This document shows positions 42,998-52,250 of a stretch of DNA of 64,000 nucleotides, piece after piece. Below the pieces are notes generated by a model. It had not been told where the DNA came from and searched no databases. It saw nothing but the letters and a program-made list of their open reading frames with translations. Location of the stretch: positions 62,001 through 126,000 of the forward strand of contig JBBFLE010000010.1 of NCBI GenBank assembly GCA_037481695.1. Reading direction: 5' to 3'. The DNA comes from a bacterium. Lineage in GTDB: Bacteria > Desulfobacterota > Desulfocorpusculales > Desulfocorpusculum. Position numbers and translations under genes: made by a program. Position 1 is the stretch's first letter. The number at the start of each line of letters is the position of its first letter.

Positions 42998-44580
42998 GCT
43001 GCCCTCCGGGCCAGAGACAATACCTTTTTCAGGAGCCTCAGGTTTATGTGGGTCTGGTGTTCGAAGCCACCCTGGTATGCGTCGCGAGCCTTGCCCAGGT
43101 CGTAACAGGTGGTGCTGTCCATGCCCACAAGCACCCCTGGCACACCGGCCTGCTCGAACTCCTGGGCATGTTTCACATAGAAGCCTTCGCAACAGCAGCC
43201 CAGAAAGCCTCTGGCCCCTTGCGTCTTCAACTTCTCCAGATTTTCCATGAGATTCTCGAAGCTGGTCACGGTCACGGGCTTGAGACCATATTGCCTTGCC
43301 AGGGCATAGCCTTCTCCTATGGAGCAAAGCCCGCATTCATAACAGCCGTCCGAGTGGCGAAGCTCGCAGGTCAGATCCTTGGAACAGTAGGGCAGCAAGA
43401 ACCAGTCCATTCCGCGGCTCAAGACCTGGGGAAGGCTCCCCCCCACAGGGAAAAGCTCATGGGTCTCGTGAAAAGAGAATCCCAACTCCAGATATGGAAG
43501 TTTGCCCAAAGCCTTGGCAAAGGCCTCAAAAAAATCCCTCATACCCAGGGAGGGGAAAGGGCTGGGGACCTGGGAGAAAAAGTTGCTTAGGATCTTTTCC
43601 ACCTCCTCCATTTTGGCCGGCACGTCCTTGAACCTGCTTTCCAGGTCATAAACAGCCCTTGCCGGAAAGGCGAAGAAATCTCCTGAGATCACAGCAGAGC
43701 GGATCCTCTTCCTGGCAGGATCCAGGTCCAGAAGAAGCCTTATGAGTCCTCCCTCTCCCTTGTGAAGGGCCTTCATGAAGCTTCTACCTTGGGAGACATG
43801 GCTTCGCCTGTCCACCCAGGAGGGTGAAGAGAACCTGGGCAGAAGGGCCTCAAGCCTCTCCTGCTCCCAGGCAGTCAGGCCGGATCTTGTGAACTCCACA
43901 TCAAGACCCCTGGCAAAGCCCCTGATCAAAGCTTCCTTTATGTGGGCTGCCTGGGGCAGGTAACCCAGCTCCCTTTTCATGGTGGTCACCCTTTCCATGA
44001 GGGAGTCCACCTCGTGGGCCTTGAGCTTTTCCATGGGAACTCTAAGGGCCCTCAGCATCTGCCATATGTCCAGATCCACCAGAAGGGTGCCTTGAAAAAG
44101 AAACGCCTCACCCTCGGCAGTGCCTCCTGTGCCCGATATCTTTCGGCCTCTTATCTCTATGTCGTTTCTGGGCCTGAAGCACAGGGGAAGCCCGAAAGCC
44201 TCTTGCAGGGCGCCACAGAAGATCTCTGAGAGCTTGCGGGCCACCTGCTCGGGGGAACCCCCCAGGACAGGGTCTTCTCTATGGGCTATGATCTCCCAGC
44301 CTATGTGGCTGGGCTCGAAGAGGATGGCACCTCCGCCAGTGATGCGGCGGTTGACCTCTATGCCCTGCCTCTGGCAAAAATCAAGCCTGAGTTCCTGGTC
44401 CAACTGCTGATGGTAGCCAACCAGGGCAGAGGGTCTTGAGAACTGCAGGAAACGAAGCGTGTCCGGACCAAGACCACGAGCCCTGGACTCCAGAAGAACC
44501 TGATCCAGGGCCATGTTCTGGGCGGCATTTCTAAAGCCTGTGTCCAGCAGTCTCCAGATCCTCTTGGAGCTCATGCTCAT
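42994..44580 (-). CDS. Lipoate-protein ligase fused to a DUF116 domain
   Basis: Protein of 528 residues with three parts. Residues 1-245 are an LplA-type ligase: NRRITGGGAILFEP at 77-90, and the catalytic lysine K147 in NDIEIRGRKISG. Residues about 262-350 resemble the accessory LplB domain (GGLIRLLLDLDPARKRIRSAVISGDF region). Residues about 390-500 form a DUF116 domain with cysteines in LPYCSKDLTC, GCYECGLCSIG and GCCCEGF, probably metal- or cluster-binding. It would attach octanoate or lipoate to carrier proteins and hand them to the radical SAM pair. ATG 44580 is favoured over the longer frame to 44679. Confidence 0.85.
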   Translation of the reverse strand: MSMSSKRIWRLLDTGFRNAAQNMALDQVLLESRARGLGPDTLRFLQFSRPSALVGYHQQLDQELRLDFCQRQGIEVNRRITGGGAILFEPSHIGWEIIAHREDPVLGGSPEQVARKLSEIFCGALQEAFGLPLCFRPRNDIEIRGRKISGTGGTAEGEAFLFQGTLLVDLDIWQMLRALRVPMEKLKAHEVDSLMERVTTMKRELGYLPQAAHIKEALIRGFARGLDVEFTRSGLTAWEQERLEALLPRFSSPSWVDRRSHVSQGRSFMKALHKGEGGLIRLLLDLDPARKRIRSAVISGDFFAFPARAVYDLESRFKDVPAKMEEVEKILSNFFSQVPSPFPSLGMRDFFEAFAKALGKLPYLELGFSFHETHELFPVGGSLPQVLSRGMDWFLLPYCSKDLTCELRHSDGCYECGLCSIGEGYALARQYGLKPVTVTSFENLMENLEKLKTQGARGFLGCCCEGFYVKHAQEFEQAGVPGVLVGMDSTTCYDLGKARDAYQGGFEHQTHINLRLLKKVLSLARRAA

Positions 44581-44791
44581 GACTCTGTTTGGCCTTTTTT
44601 TCTCACGAGGATCTGGCCCATCGGGAGGGGATCCTCGATTCCCCTGAAAGAGAATTTGCCCTAGTCTCTCGGGGAGCAAAGAGCCTGGCCCCTTTCCCCG
44701 GGGTCTTGTCTATTTTTGCATGTTATGGGGCGGGGATAAACCCCGGGGCCTGGAAGCCCAGGAGCATTTGGGCTTGGGTGTGGCAGCCCGC

Positions 44792-47272
44792 TCAGGCTTG
44801 ATCCAGTGCCTGCCTTACCTTGTTGGCCAGGTCTTGGCGGTTGAAGGGCTTCTGTATGAAGCACGCCCCCTGCTCCAGCACTCCATGATGGGATATGGTG
44901 TTGGTGGTATAGCCGGACATGAAGAGGCTCTTGACCGAGGGCCTCATGGCCCGGATTCTCTGGGAGAGCTCCTTACCGTTCATCAGGGGCATGACCACGT
45001 CCGTGAGAAGCAGATGGATCTCCCCATGGTGTTTTTCACAGATGGTCAAGGCCTCTCCTGGGCTGGAAGCTTCAATCACCTTGTAACCCAGATGCTCCAG
45101 CATGGTCTTTGCCAACTTCCTGACGCTCTCTTCATCTTCCACCAATAGAACCGTCTCAGAACCTCTTGGCTCATGCAGAGGGGCCTTGGGCACGGCTTGC
45201 ACCTCTTGTTCCTGGCCCCCATGGCGGGGAAAGTAAAGCTTCACTGTGGTGCCTAGGCCTGGCTCGCTGTAGAGCTGGATGAGACCTTTGTTCTGCTTCA
45301 TTATGCCATACACAGTTGAAAGCCCCAGGCCTGTTCCCTTGCCCTCCTCCTTGGTGGTGAAAAAGGGCTCGAAGGCTTTTTCCATTGTCTCCCGGTCCAT
45401 TCCACAGCCTGTGTCCGTCACGGCCAGAAGCACATACTCCCCTGCAGAAGAGCCCGGATGGCTTTGGCAGTATTTTTCATCCAGCAAGACGTTTTGGGTC
45501 TCAAGCAATAATTTGCCGCCTGAGGGCATGGCATCTCTGCTATTGACCACCAGGTTGGCCAAGGCCTGGTCCAGTTGGGCCGGGTCCATGAACACAGGCC
45601 ACAGGCCCTCCTGTGGAGTTATCTGGAGCAGGATATCCTCGCCCACGATTCTTCGAAGCATCTTCTCCATTCCCAAGAGCTGCTCATTTATGTCCAGGCT
45701 CCTGGGTGAGATGATCTGCTTTCTGGAAAAAGCCAGTAACTGCCTTGTAAGCTCGCTGGATCTTCCTGCTGCATTCAAGATCTCACGGATATCCTGGTAC
45801 AGGGGATCTGCTGGGCTTAGCCTCTGAAGACAGATTTCCGCATAGCCCTGTATGATGGTTAGCATGTTGTTGAAGTCATGAGCCACGCCTCCTGCAAGTC
45901 TGCCCACAGCTTCCATCTTCTGGGCCTGGCGAAGCTGTGCTTCCAATTTTTCCCTCTCCTCTGTGGACTTCACATATTCTGTTATGTCCACCCAGGCCCC
46001 GATGGCCTCCACAGGCTCTGCCCTTTCATCCCGCAGGATTCTGATCTCGTCTCGCACCCACATGTAACTGCCGTCTTTTCTGCGGAACCTGTATCTTTGG
46101 GTCAAGGTTTTCCCAACCCGGCTCCACATGGTGTTTTTGAGCTCCAGGGCCCGATCCATATCCTCGGGGTGCAGGTTGTCCTCCCACCAGCCAGGCTCCA
46201 TGGCTTCCTTCACGCTGTAACCGGTTATTTCTGTGATGTTGTCGCTTATCCATATGGTTCTGGTTTGTCCCTCTCTAGGGGCCAGGATATAGGTCACTAT
46301 GGGGCTCGTGGAGAGCACGTGGGCCAGGAGGCTGTAGGTGTCCCTCAACTCCTGTTCTAGCTTTAGCTTCTCTGTGATGTCCATACCTGTGCCAAGGATG
46401 TACGGAGCTTCTCCTTCAGGGGAGGGAAGGGGAGAGCATCTCCACTCTATCATTCGTTCCAGGCCCTCTTTGGTGCGCCAGGGATTGAGGTGTGGGAGCC
46501 TTAGGCTTGGATCATGTGGGTTGGAGAAGCGGGCCTTAACTGTTGGGTGCCACTCTTGGGGCACCAGCAGCTCCAGGAAGTCTTGTCCCAATACCTCTTG
46601 CTTTTTGAAACCCGTCAGCTCCTCGCAGGCCCTGTTGAAAAGAACTATCTTTCCCTGTGGGTCTGCCATGACGATGAGGACCTCTGCGGTCTCCAAAAGG
46701 GCTTCCAATTGCTTTAAGGATCTCTCCAGTCTTTCGGCATACCTTTTCTCTTGGGTTATGTCCTTGGCAGCCCCGTAAATCCTCACTACCCTTTCATGGT
46801 TCTTGTCCCAAACCGGTATGGCGTGATCCCTGATCCAGCGTATATCCCCAGAGCGGGCCACAAACCTTGTTTCTATGACATCCACCTGGCCGCAAGCCAC
46901 TTTCCGGGCATGTTGGAGCATGCCAGGGAGATCCTCTGGATAAACCATGCTTTGCCAGCCGCCCCTGGCATCCACTTCTTCCAGTGTGAAACCGAATACC
47001 CTCACGAAGGAGTCCGAGACCCACTCGCCTTCCAGGGAACCATCCTCCTTGACCTTGAATGAGTAAAGGTAATCCGATACCACCGCACAGATGGACCTGA
47101 AGCGTTCCTCGCTTTCCTCCAGGGCCTCTTGGACTTCCAGGGATCTTATGATGAAGGGGCATTTCTCCCCGAAAACGAGGTCCACCTCGCCCCTACGGAG
47201 GGCCTCCATGGTCTCTTCCAGCTGGGCCAGACGAGCCTCCAACTCCTGGTATGTTGGTTTTTGTTTGGTCAT
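44792..47272 (-). CDS. PAS-rich hybrid sensor histidine kinase with receiver domain (Kai operon output)
   Basis: Cytoplasmic protein of 826 residues, no membrane segments. A short coiled coil (1-35) precedes three PAS/PAC domains (about 55-185, 190-310, 315-445; each PAC ends in ...DITE/DITQ). Then comes a HisKA box [17 protein letters not shown], an HATPase with [17 protein letters not shown] and GTGLGL, and a C-terminal receiver (about 705-826) with phospho-aspartate in LLLTDVVMP. The ATG at 47272 follows GGAGGGGG and overlaps the end of kaiB closely. Its position after kaiC and kaiB suggests it reads the Kai state or an added signal. Confidence 0.9.
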   Translation of the reverse strand: MTKQKPTYQELEARLAQLEETMEALRRGEVDLVFGEKCPFIIRSLEVQEALEESEERFRSICAVVSDYLYSFKVKEDGSLEGEWVSDSFVRVFGFTLEEVDARGGWQSMVYPEDLPGMLQHARKVACGQVDVIETRFVARSGDIRWIRDHAIPVWDKNHERVVRIYGAAKDITQEKRYAERLERSLKQLEALLETAEVLIVMADPQGKIVLFNRACEELTGFKKQEVLGQDFLELLVPQEWHPTVKARFSNPHDPSLRLPHLNPWRTKEGLERMIEWRCSPLPSPEGEAPYILGTGMDITEKLKLEQELRDTYSLLAHVLSTSPIVTYILAPREGQTRTIWISDNITEITGYSVKEAMEPGWWEDNLHPEDMDRALELKNTMWSRVGKTLTQRYRFRRKDGSYMWVRDEIRILRDERAEPVEAIGAWVDITEYVKSTEEREKLEAQLRQAQKMEAVGRLAGGVAHDFNNMLTIIQGYAEICLQRLSPADPLYQDIREILNAAGRSSELTRQLLAFSRKQIISPRSLDINEQLLGMEKMLRRIVGEDILLQITPQEGLWPVFMDPAQLDQALANLVVNSRDAMPSGGKLLLETQNVLLDEKYCQSHPGSSAGEYVLLAVTDTGCGMDRETMEKAFEPFFTTKEEGKGTGLGLSTVYGIMKQNKGLIQLYSEPGLGTTVKLYFPRHGGQEQEVQAVPKAPLHEPRGSETVLLVEDEESVRKLAKTMLEHLGYKVIEASSPGEALTICEKHHGEIHLLLTDVVMPLMNGKELSQRIRAMRPSVKSLFMSGYTTNTISHHGVLEQGACFIQKPFNRQDLANKVRQALDQA

Positions 47273-47274
47273 GT

Positions 47275-47583
47275 TCAATCCCCCTCCCGCTGGATCCCCA
47301 GGAGCTTGAGGAGCCTGGAAGGATCGCTCAAGCCACCCACGATACGGATCTGGGCAGAGGGCTCATAGATCACCAAGGTAGGCGCCACCAGCACGTTTTC
47401 CTCCAAGGCTATCCTGAAATCCTCAAGCACATCCACCACCTCCAGACTGTAACGCCCTTGCAGGTAATCCCTGCAAACTCTTTCAATGGTAGCCTTGGCC
47501 ACACGGGAGTTGGGTTGGTCTCCTGCCACAAAAAGCCTCATCCTCAGTGGAGGCCCCTTTTTCTCATCACCATGGTGCTCCAT
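47275..47583 (-). CDS. kaiB: KaiB-family protein
   Basis: Protein of 102 residues with the thioredoxin-like KaiB pattern: MRLFVAGDQPNSRVAKATIE, the GRYSLEVVDVLEDF segment, NVLVAPTLVIYEPSAQIRIVGGL, then SDPSRLLKLL. In cyanobacteria KaiB switches fold and binds the KaiC CI ring. GAGGAG nine bases before ATG 47583 fixes the start; longer frames reach into kaiC. It lies 13 bp after kaiC and directly before the hybrid kinase. No KaiA gene is present, as in most non-cyanobacterial Kai systems. Confidence 0.9.
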   Translation of the reverse strand: MEHHGDEKKGPPLRMRLFVAGDQPNSRVAKATIERVCRDYLQGRYSLEVVDVLEDFRIALEENVLVAPTLVIYEPSAQIRIVGGLSDPSRLLKLLGIQREGD

Positions 47584-47596
47584 GCCCGGCATCTCC

Positions 47597-49333
47597 TCAC
47601 TCGCCCTTGGACGCAAACAGTTGTGATGGGATTCCCTCTTCCCTCAGGCTCAACCTCTCTGCAGTTTCCTTGCTGGCCCTCTCTTTTTCTGCAATGAGTC
47701 TCTCCAGCTCCCATCTGGCCTGCTGGATCTGGGCTTGGAGTCTTGCCTGCTCCGCCTCCAAGGCAGCCTCCAGGCGCTCCAGATCCATCTTTCTGAGCCT
47801 GATCTCCGCCTCCATGCGGCGAACCTCTTGAGCATCTCTGGCTTCCTGGAGCTTTCTGGCTGTGCCTGTGAGGACCCCTCCTGGGCCGCTGTAAGCATCC
47901 ATGATCTTGATGCCCTCATCTGTTATCACGCACTCCCTGAGCTGGTTGGAGTGGGCCGAACCCCTGCTCTTGAGCACCTGCAAGACCCTGTTGGTCTCCC
48001 CGTCGCCGTGCACATAAGAAAAGAAGACCACAGTGTCTATCATGGAGGAAATTCCATTACCGGATATTTCCAGGTGGGCCTTGCTGCCCGAGGTCTGGTT
48101 CACAAGAAAGATGGTTGTTCCCCTCTGCTTGAGGAAGTTGAGTAGCCTGAAGAGAAAGTCGAAGGCAGCCTGCTGTCCTCCCATGCGCTGGCAGGCTGAG
48201 ATGGCATCCACCACCACATGGTGGGGTTGGAACTCCTCCACCTGATCCACCACTGCCATGAGATGTTCCTCGGCCCCCCTGCTCTCTGGCATGGGAGTAA
48301 GGAATCTCAGAAGTCCTTTTTCCCTAAGGGGAGCCAATTGAATCCCAGCGCTGGTGACGTTGCTCACCAGTGCCTCCTCGGACTCCTCGAAGCTCACGTA
48401 CAGCGCGCGCTCACCCCTGTGGCAAGCCTTCTCCACGAAGCTGCAGGCCAAAAGTGTCTTGCCGGTGCCTGGCTCTCCTGCCAGAAGCACGCAGGAGCCC
48501 CTGAAAAAACCACCTCCCAGAAGCCCGTCCAATCTCTCCACCCCCGAGGGAAGCCTCTCCCCAAAGGCTTTGTGAAGGAGCTGGAAGGCGGTGATGGGAA
48601 GAGTCTTTATGCCCGAAGATGTTATGGAGAAGGGATACTCGTTCCTGCCAAAGTCTGAGCCCCTGTACTTGACCACCCTGAGTCTTCTGGTGCTTACCTG
48701 ATTCATTACCCTGGCATCCAGGGCCAGCACGCAGTCGCTCATGGAATAGAAAAAGTCCCGCAAATCCTTACTCGGTCCTGTTTCGCGGGGCTTCAGGGTC
48801 ATGATGGTTGTAAGCCCAGAGTCAGAGAGCCAATCAGCCAGAAGATGCAGCTCCGCTCTTACCCTGGAGGGCCCTTTCATGAGTCCCAAAAGCACATCCA
48901 GAGCATCCAGCATCACTCTTTTGGCCCCCATCTCCTGGGCCTTACCCGAGATGATAGCCATCATGGGCTCCAAACCGAAATCCCCTTCCACATCCCCCCT
49001 GATGCTTGTCTTGCCTTCCATGAGCAAGAGCTTCCCCTGTGCTTCCAAAGCGGGCAAGTCAAAACCCAGTGTCAAGGCATTTTGGCGAAGCGCCTGGGGA
49101 GTCTCCTCCAGGCTTAGCATTATTCCGGCATCCCCGTTTAAAGCCGCCCTGTAAAGGATCTCAAGACCCATAACCGTCTTGCCAGAGCCCGGCTCTCCGC
49201 AGATCAAGGTAGTGCGGCCCTGGGGGATTCCGCCGCAGAGGATCTGGTCAAGACCCTCTATGTAGGTGGGCAGTTTGGGAAGGGCCACGGCCTGGGTCTC
49301 TCTTTGCTGCTTATCAGTGGTAGGTCCTGCCAT
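47597..49333 (-). CDS. kaiC: KaiC-family double-domain ATPase with C-terminal coiled coil
   Basis: Protein of 578 residues with two RecA-like halves. CI: Walker A GEPGSGKT (46-53), catalytic glutamates E76-E77. CII: Walker A GEPGTGKT (286-293), E316-E317. The CII phosphorylation site reads S429-S430 in NGISSMIDT, where cyanobacterial KaiC has Ser-Thr, so both positions keep hydroxyls. After residue 490 a long charged coiled coil (about 492-565) replaces the cyanobacterial A-loop tail, consistent with lack of KaiA. GGGAG precedes the ATG. Predicted autokinase, autophosphatase and ATPase; whether it keeps time is unknown. Confidence 0.92.
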   Translation of the reverse strand: MAGPTTDKQQRETQAVALPKLPTYIEGLDQILCGGIPQGRTTLICGEPGSGKTVMGLEILYRAALNGDAGIMLSLEETPQALRQNALTLGFDLPALEAQGKLLLMEGKTSIRGDVEGDFGLEPMMAIISGKAQEMGAKRVMLDALDVLLGLMKGPSRVRAELHLLADWLSDSGLTTIMTLKPRETGPSKDLRDFFYSMSDCVLALDARVMNQVSTRRLRVVKYRGSDFGRNEYPFSITSSGIKTLPITAFQLLHKAFGERLPSGVERLDGLLGGGFFRGSCVLLAGEPGTGKTLLACSFVEKACHRGERALYVSFEESEEALVSNVTSAGIQLAPLREKGLLRFLTPMPESRGAEEHLMAVVDQVEEFQPHHVVVDAISACQRMGGQQAAFDFLFRLLNFLKQRGTTIFLVNQTSGSKAHLEISGNGISSMIDTVVFFSYVHGDGETNRVLQVLKSRGSAHSNQLRECVITDEGIKIMDAYSGPGGVLTGTARKLQEARDAQEVRRMEAEIRLRKMDLERLEAALEAEQARLQAQIQQARWELERLIAEKERASKETAERLSLREEGIPSQLFASKGE

Positions 49334-49399
49334 GTGATCTCCCTTTCCTTAGAATTGGTTTCGAGGAGGAGAAGAGGGCCTTGGGTTCAAAATGGACCT

Positions 49400-49428
49400 A
49401 TTATATCAAACCTTGAGCTCGTGCAATC
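49400..49428 (-). promoter_or_regulatory. Probable promoter of the kaiC-kaiB-kinase operon
   Basis: On the minus strand a perfect TATAAT (49405-49400) lies 17 bp downstream of GATTGC (49428-49423). Transcription would begin near 49393, about 60 nt before the kaiC ATG. The -35 box is poor. Confidence 0.5.
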
Positions 49429-49543
49429 AGGTTCAGGCAGGCCCCCAGGCCGGCTTTTTTGAGTCTGGTTTTTTTGGACAGGCCTTCCCCCGGGCACAAA
49501 GAGGAGTCGTGCTGGGCCCTCGATGTGAAACCTTGGCCTTGGG

Positions 49544-50794
49544 CTAAGGGCCCGGGGAATATGCTTGCAAGTCCCATTTGTCCATGGCCTTGCTTTGCAG
49601 GAGAACCTGGAAGCCTCCCTGGGGAGGCTGGGGTGTAAGGAGCTTTCTTAAGGCCAGTTTCTCTGCCCAGAAGGAGGCAGGACTCATCTTGTCTCGCCTG
49701 GCCTCCAGCATTTCCATTTCCCCGAGCAGACCCATTTTCCACAAAAACCTGTCTTGGGGTATTAGATGCACCAGGGAGAGTCCCTTTTTCTCGCCCGCCC
49801 AGATCAAAGCCTGGAAATTCACATGGGAGCAAATGTCCTGGCCACCCGGAAGCCTGTAAGGATCAGGGCTGGCCAGATGGCCCCTGTAGGCCATGAGGGT
49901 GCCTGCGGGCCTAAGAGGATGAAAGGCTTCCTGGCCGCTGTATCCGAAATCCACGGTCATCACAAATCCCCTCTCCAGGCTTTCCGCCACCTTCTCCATC
50001 CACTCCAAGGCGGCCAGCCCCACCTCCACCCGCTGTCCCTCAATAAGCTTTGCACCCAGGCTCTGGAGCAACTCCAGGATGCGCTCATCTGTGGGAGGGG
50101 CCAGGACCTCTTTTATCCCCTCCCTGCTTACATCCACCAGAACCTCCTGGAGCTTCCCCGAGCGCATCTCCACCAGATGCACGGGCATGGCATCCACCAG
50201 CTCATTGGAGACAATACAACCCACCATGGGTGGCAGACCTTGGAATTCCTCCACGCCCATGTAATTCACTGTTTCCTGCTCCCCCAAGGTTTCCTCCTGC
50301 ATCTTAAGGAGCCGGTGGCTTCTGTCCACCAGGATCACCTGGGAGCCCTTGAAAAAAGAGGGCGCTTTTTCTCGGATGAGATCCAGCATGTGGTGGCAAA
50401 GAAGCCCTTTTCCTCCTCCCATTTCCACCAGGGTGAAACCAGGGGGCTCTCCCATGAGCCTCCAGATCTGAACCACCTGTCTTCCCATGAGCCTTCCAAA
50501 GGCTGGGTGCACAGAAGGATAGGTCAGGTAATCCCCGTGTCTTCCCATGGGCGGAGGACCGGCTGTGTAGTAACCCAGCTGCGGGTGATACAGACAGAGC
50601 TCCATGTAAAGGGCAAAGGGAATGGGTCCCTGGACCAGGCAAAGCTCCACCAGATGCTCCCTGAGCTTCTTTAGCCTTTGCTGCTCCGAAATCCCTGTGC
50701 CGGCCTGGCCAGTACTTATGCCCAGCGATTCCAAAGCCCTCTCTCCCCAAAAGCTTTCTTGCCCAGTATACAAAACAGCCCCCAAAACTGCCAT
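49544..50794 (-). CDS. MidA/NDUFAF7-family SAM-dependent methyltransferase
   Basis: Protein of about 416 residues of COG1565. Family blocks are visible: PIPFALYMELCLYHPQLGYY, the SAM-binding FTLVEMGGGKGLLCHHML, and IVSNELVDAMPVHLVEM. The mitochondrial relative methylates an arginine of a complex I subunit; the bacterial target is generally unknown. The start is uncertain: ATG 50794 and GTG 50824 are in frame, neither with a strong ribosome site, and homologs begin near the ISEQQRLKKLREHL segment, so the true start may be later. It is a single gene, upstream-adjacent to the Kai operon but separated from it by about 210 bp. Confidence 0.8.
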   Translation of the reverse strand: MAVLGAVLYTGQESFWGERALESLGISTGQAGTGISEQQRLKKLREHLVELCLVQGPIPFALYMELCLYHPQLGYYTAGPPPMGRHGDYLTYPSVHPAFGRLMGRQVVQIWRLMGEPPGFTLVEMGGGKGLLCHHMLDLIREKAPSFFKGSQVILVDRSHRLLKMQEETLGEQETVNYMGVEEFQGLPPMVGCIVSNELVDAMPVHLVEMRSGKLQEVLVDVSREGIKEVLAPPTDERILELLQSLGAKLIEGQRVEVGLAALEWMEKVAESLERGFVMTVDFGYSGQEAFHPLRPAGTLMAYRGHLASPDPYRLPGGQDICSHVNFQALIWAGEKKGLSLVHLIPQDRFLWKMGLLGEMEMLEARRDKMSPASFWAEKLALRKLLTPQPPQGGFQVLLQSKAMDKWDLQAYSPGP

Positions 50795-51047
50795 TGTCGC
50801 AGACCATGCTTTTGGCAAGAGCACCCAGATGGGCTAAGATCCCTCAAGGATTTCTTTGCCCGGGGCTCTTCACCCTTCACAGCTCTTGTTTTTCGATGTA
50901 TTAGATAGGGTAGAGAATCCCGCAGCTTCATGCACAAGGAAGAGGGGTTTTCTTCCCGGGGGCAGAAACCACCTCAGAGAGGGGTGGAATTTCCAGTTTT
51001 TCAGGCATTGTCCACAATAGATCCAAGGAGGAAAGGAGGAGTCAAAG

Positions 51048-52184
51048 ATGGGGATCTGCAAGAGATCATGGAAGCTCATATGGGTTTTTTTCCTGGTTGC
51101 CTCCCTCGGCCTGTGGCCGCAGGTTTCAGAGGCGGCCAAGCAGGTGGTTAAGGTGGGGCTTTCGGCTCCCCTTACCGGGGATTGGGCCGAGTACGGCAAT
51201 GATTTCAAAAGGGCTGTCCAGATGGTCTTTGACAAGGTGAACAAGGAGGGGGGCATCAACTCCACCAGGCTGGAGCTGGTGGTTCTGGACAGCCGCGGAG
51301 ATCCCAAGGAGGCCGTGCTCATAGCAGAGAAACTGGTGGCCGACCCTGAGGTCATAGCCGAGATAGGGGACTTCAGCAGTTCTTGTAGCATGGCAGCCGC
51401 CCCCATCTACGAGGCTGCCAAGATGGTGCAGCTCTCTCCCACCACATCCCACCAGGACTGGACCAAGAAGGGGGAATACATGTTCAGGGTGGTGGCCACC
51501 CAGGGCTTCGAGGGGCCCTACAATGCCAGGTGGGCGGTCCAGGAGCTGAAAAAGAGAAAGATTGCCACCATCTACATCAACAATGACTGGGGTGTAGACG
51601 CCAACAAATACTTCGTCATGGAGGCCAAGAGGCTGGGGGCCGAGGTGCTGGCCGAGGAAGCCTTCACCCCGGGCGAGAAAGACTTCACCGCCATTCTCAC
51701 CAAGATCAAGAGGTTGAACCCTGAGCTGGTATATCTGCCAACCTTTTACGCGGATGCAGCTGCCATCCTGAACCAGGCCAAGCGCATGCACTTCAAGCCC
51801 GTGGTTTTGGCCAACAGCTCTTTGTTTTCCCAGAAGACCATAGAGTTGGGAGGGGATGCGGTGGAGGGGATCCTCATACCCGCCAACTATTTCAGCACTG
51901 ATCCCAGGCCTGGCGCCCAGAGATTCACCAAGGAGTACAGGGAGCTTTACGGCACGGATCCCAACCAGTTCGCGGCCCTTGCCTATGATGCGGCTGGTCT
52001 TTTGGTGGAGGCCCTGAAAAGGGTTGGGGTGGATGATCGCTCCAAGGTGCGCCAGGGGCTTCTGGAGATCAGGGGCTTCGAGGGGGCCACAGGACCCATC
52101 ACATATGAGCATGGCCGGGACCCAGCCAAGGAGCTGGTGAAGATTACCATCAAACAAGGCAAGTGGGTACTTTATCAACCTTGA
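51048..52184 (+). CDS. livK: Branched-chain amino acid-type ABC transporter substrate-binding protein
   Basis: Protein of 378 residues with a signal peptide (about 1-29, SEAA end) and the Peripla_BP_6 fold: VKVGLSAPLTGDWAEYGNDFKRAVQM at the start, EIGDFSSSCSMAAAPIYEAAKMVQLSPTTS, and a conserved FGLAYDA-like LAYDAAGLLVEAL. AAAGGAGG precedes the ATG. It leads a complete liv operon (K-H-M-G-F). Such systems import leucine/isoleucine/valine but also aromatic acids and amides; the ligand here is not determined. Confidence 0.9.
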   Translation: MGICKRSWKLIWVFFLVASLGLWPQVSEAAKQVVKVGLSAPLTGDWAEYGNDFKRAVQMVFDKVNKEGGINSTRLELVVLDSRGDPKEAVLIAEKLVADPEVIAEIGDFSSSCSMAAAPIYEAAKMVQLSPTTSHQDWTKKGEYMFRVVATQGFEGPYNARWAVQELKKRKIATIYINNDWGVDANKYFVMEAKRLGAEVLAEEAFTPGEKDFTAILTKIKRLNPELVYLPTFYADAAAILNQAKRMHFKPVVLANSSLFSQKTIELGGDAVEGILIPANYFSTDPRPGAQRFTKEYRELYGTDPNQFAALAYDAAGLLVEALKRVGVDDRSKVRQGLLEIRGFEGATGPITYEHGRDPAKELVKITIKQGKWVLYQP

Positions 52185-52250
52185 TGAAGGCTAAGTCCGG
52201 GAGGGGATCTTGGGTCTCCCCTCCTCAATGCTCCACGGAGAGGCTTTGAA

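Noticed and set aside
49401-49832. 143-codon minus-strand frame at the end of the MidA-like gene
   Set aside because: Frame-shifted shadow of the MidA-like gene, no family features.
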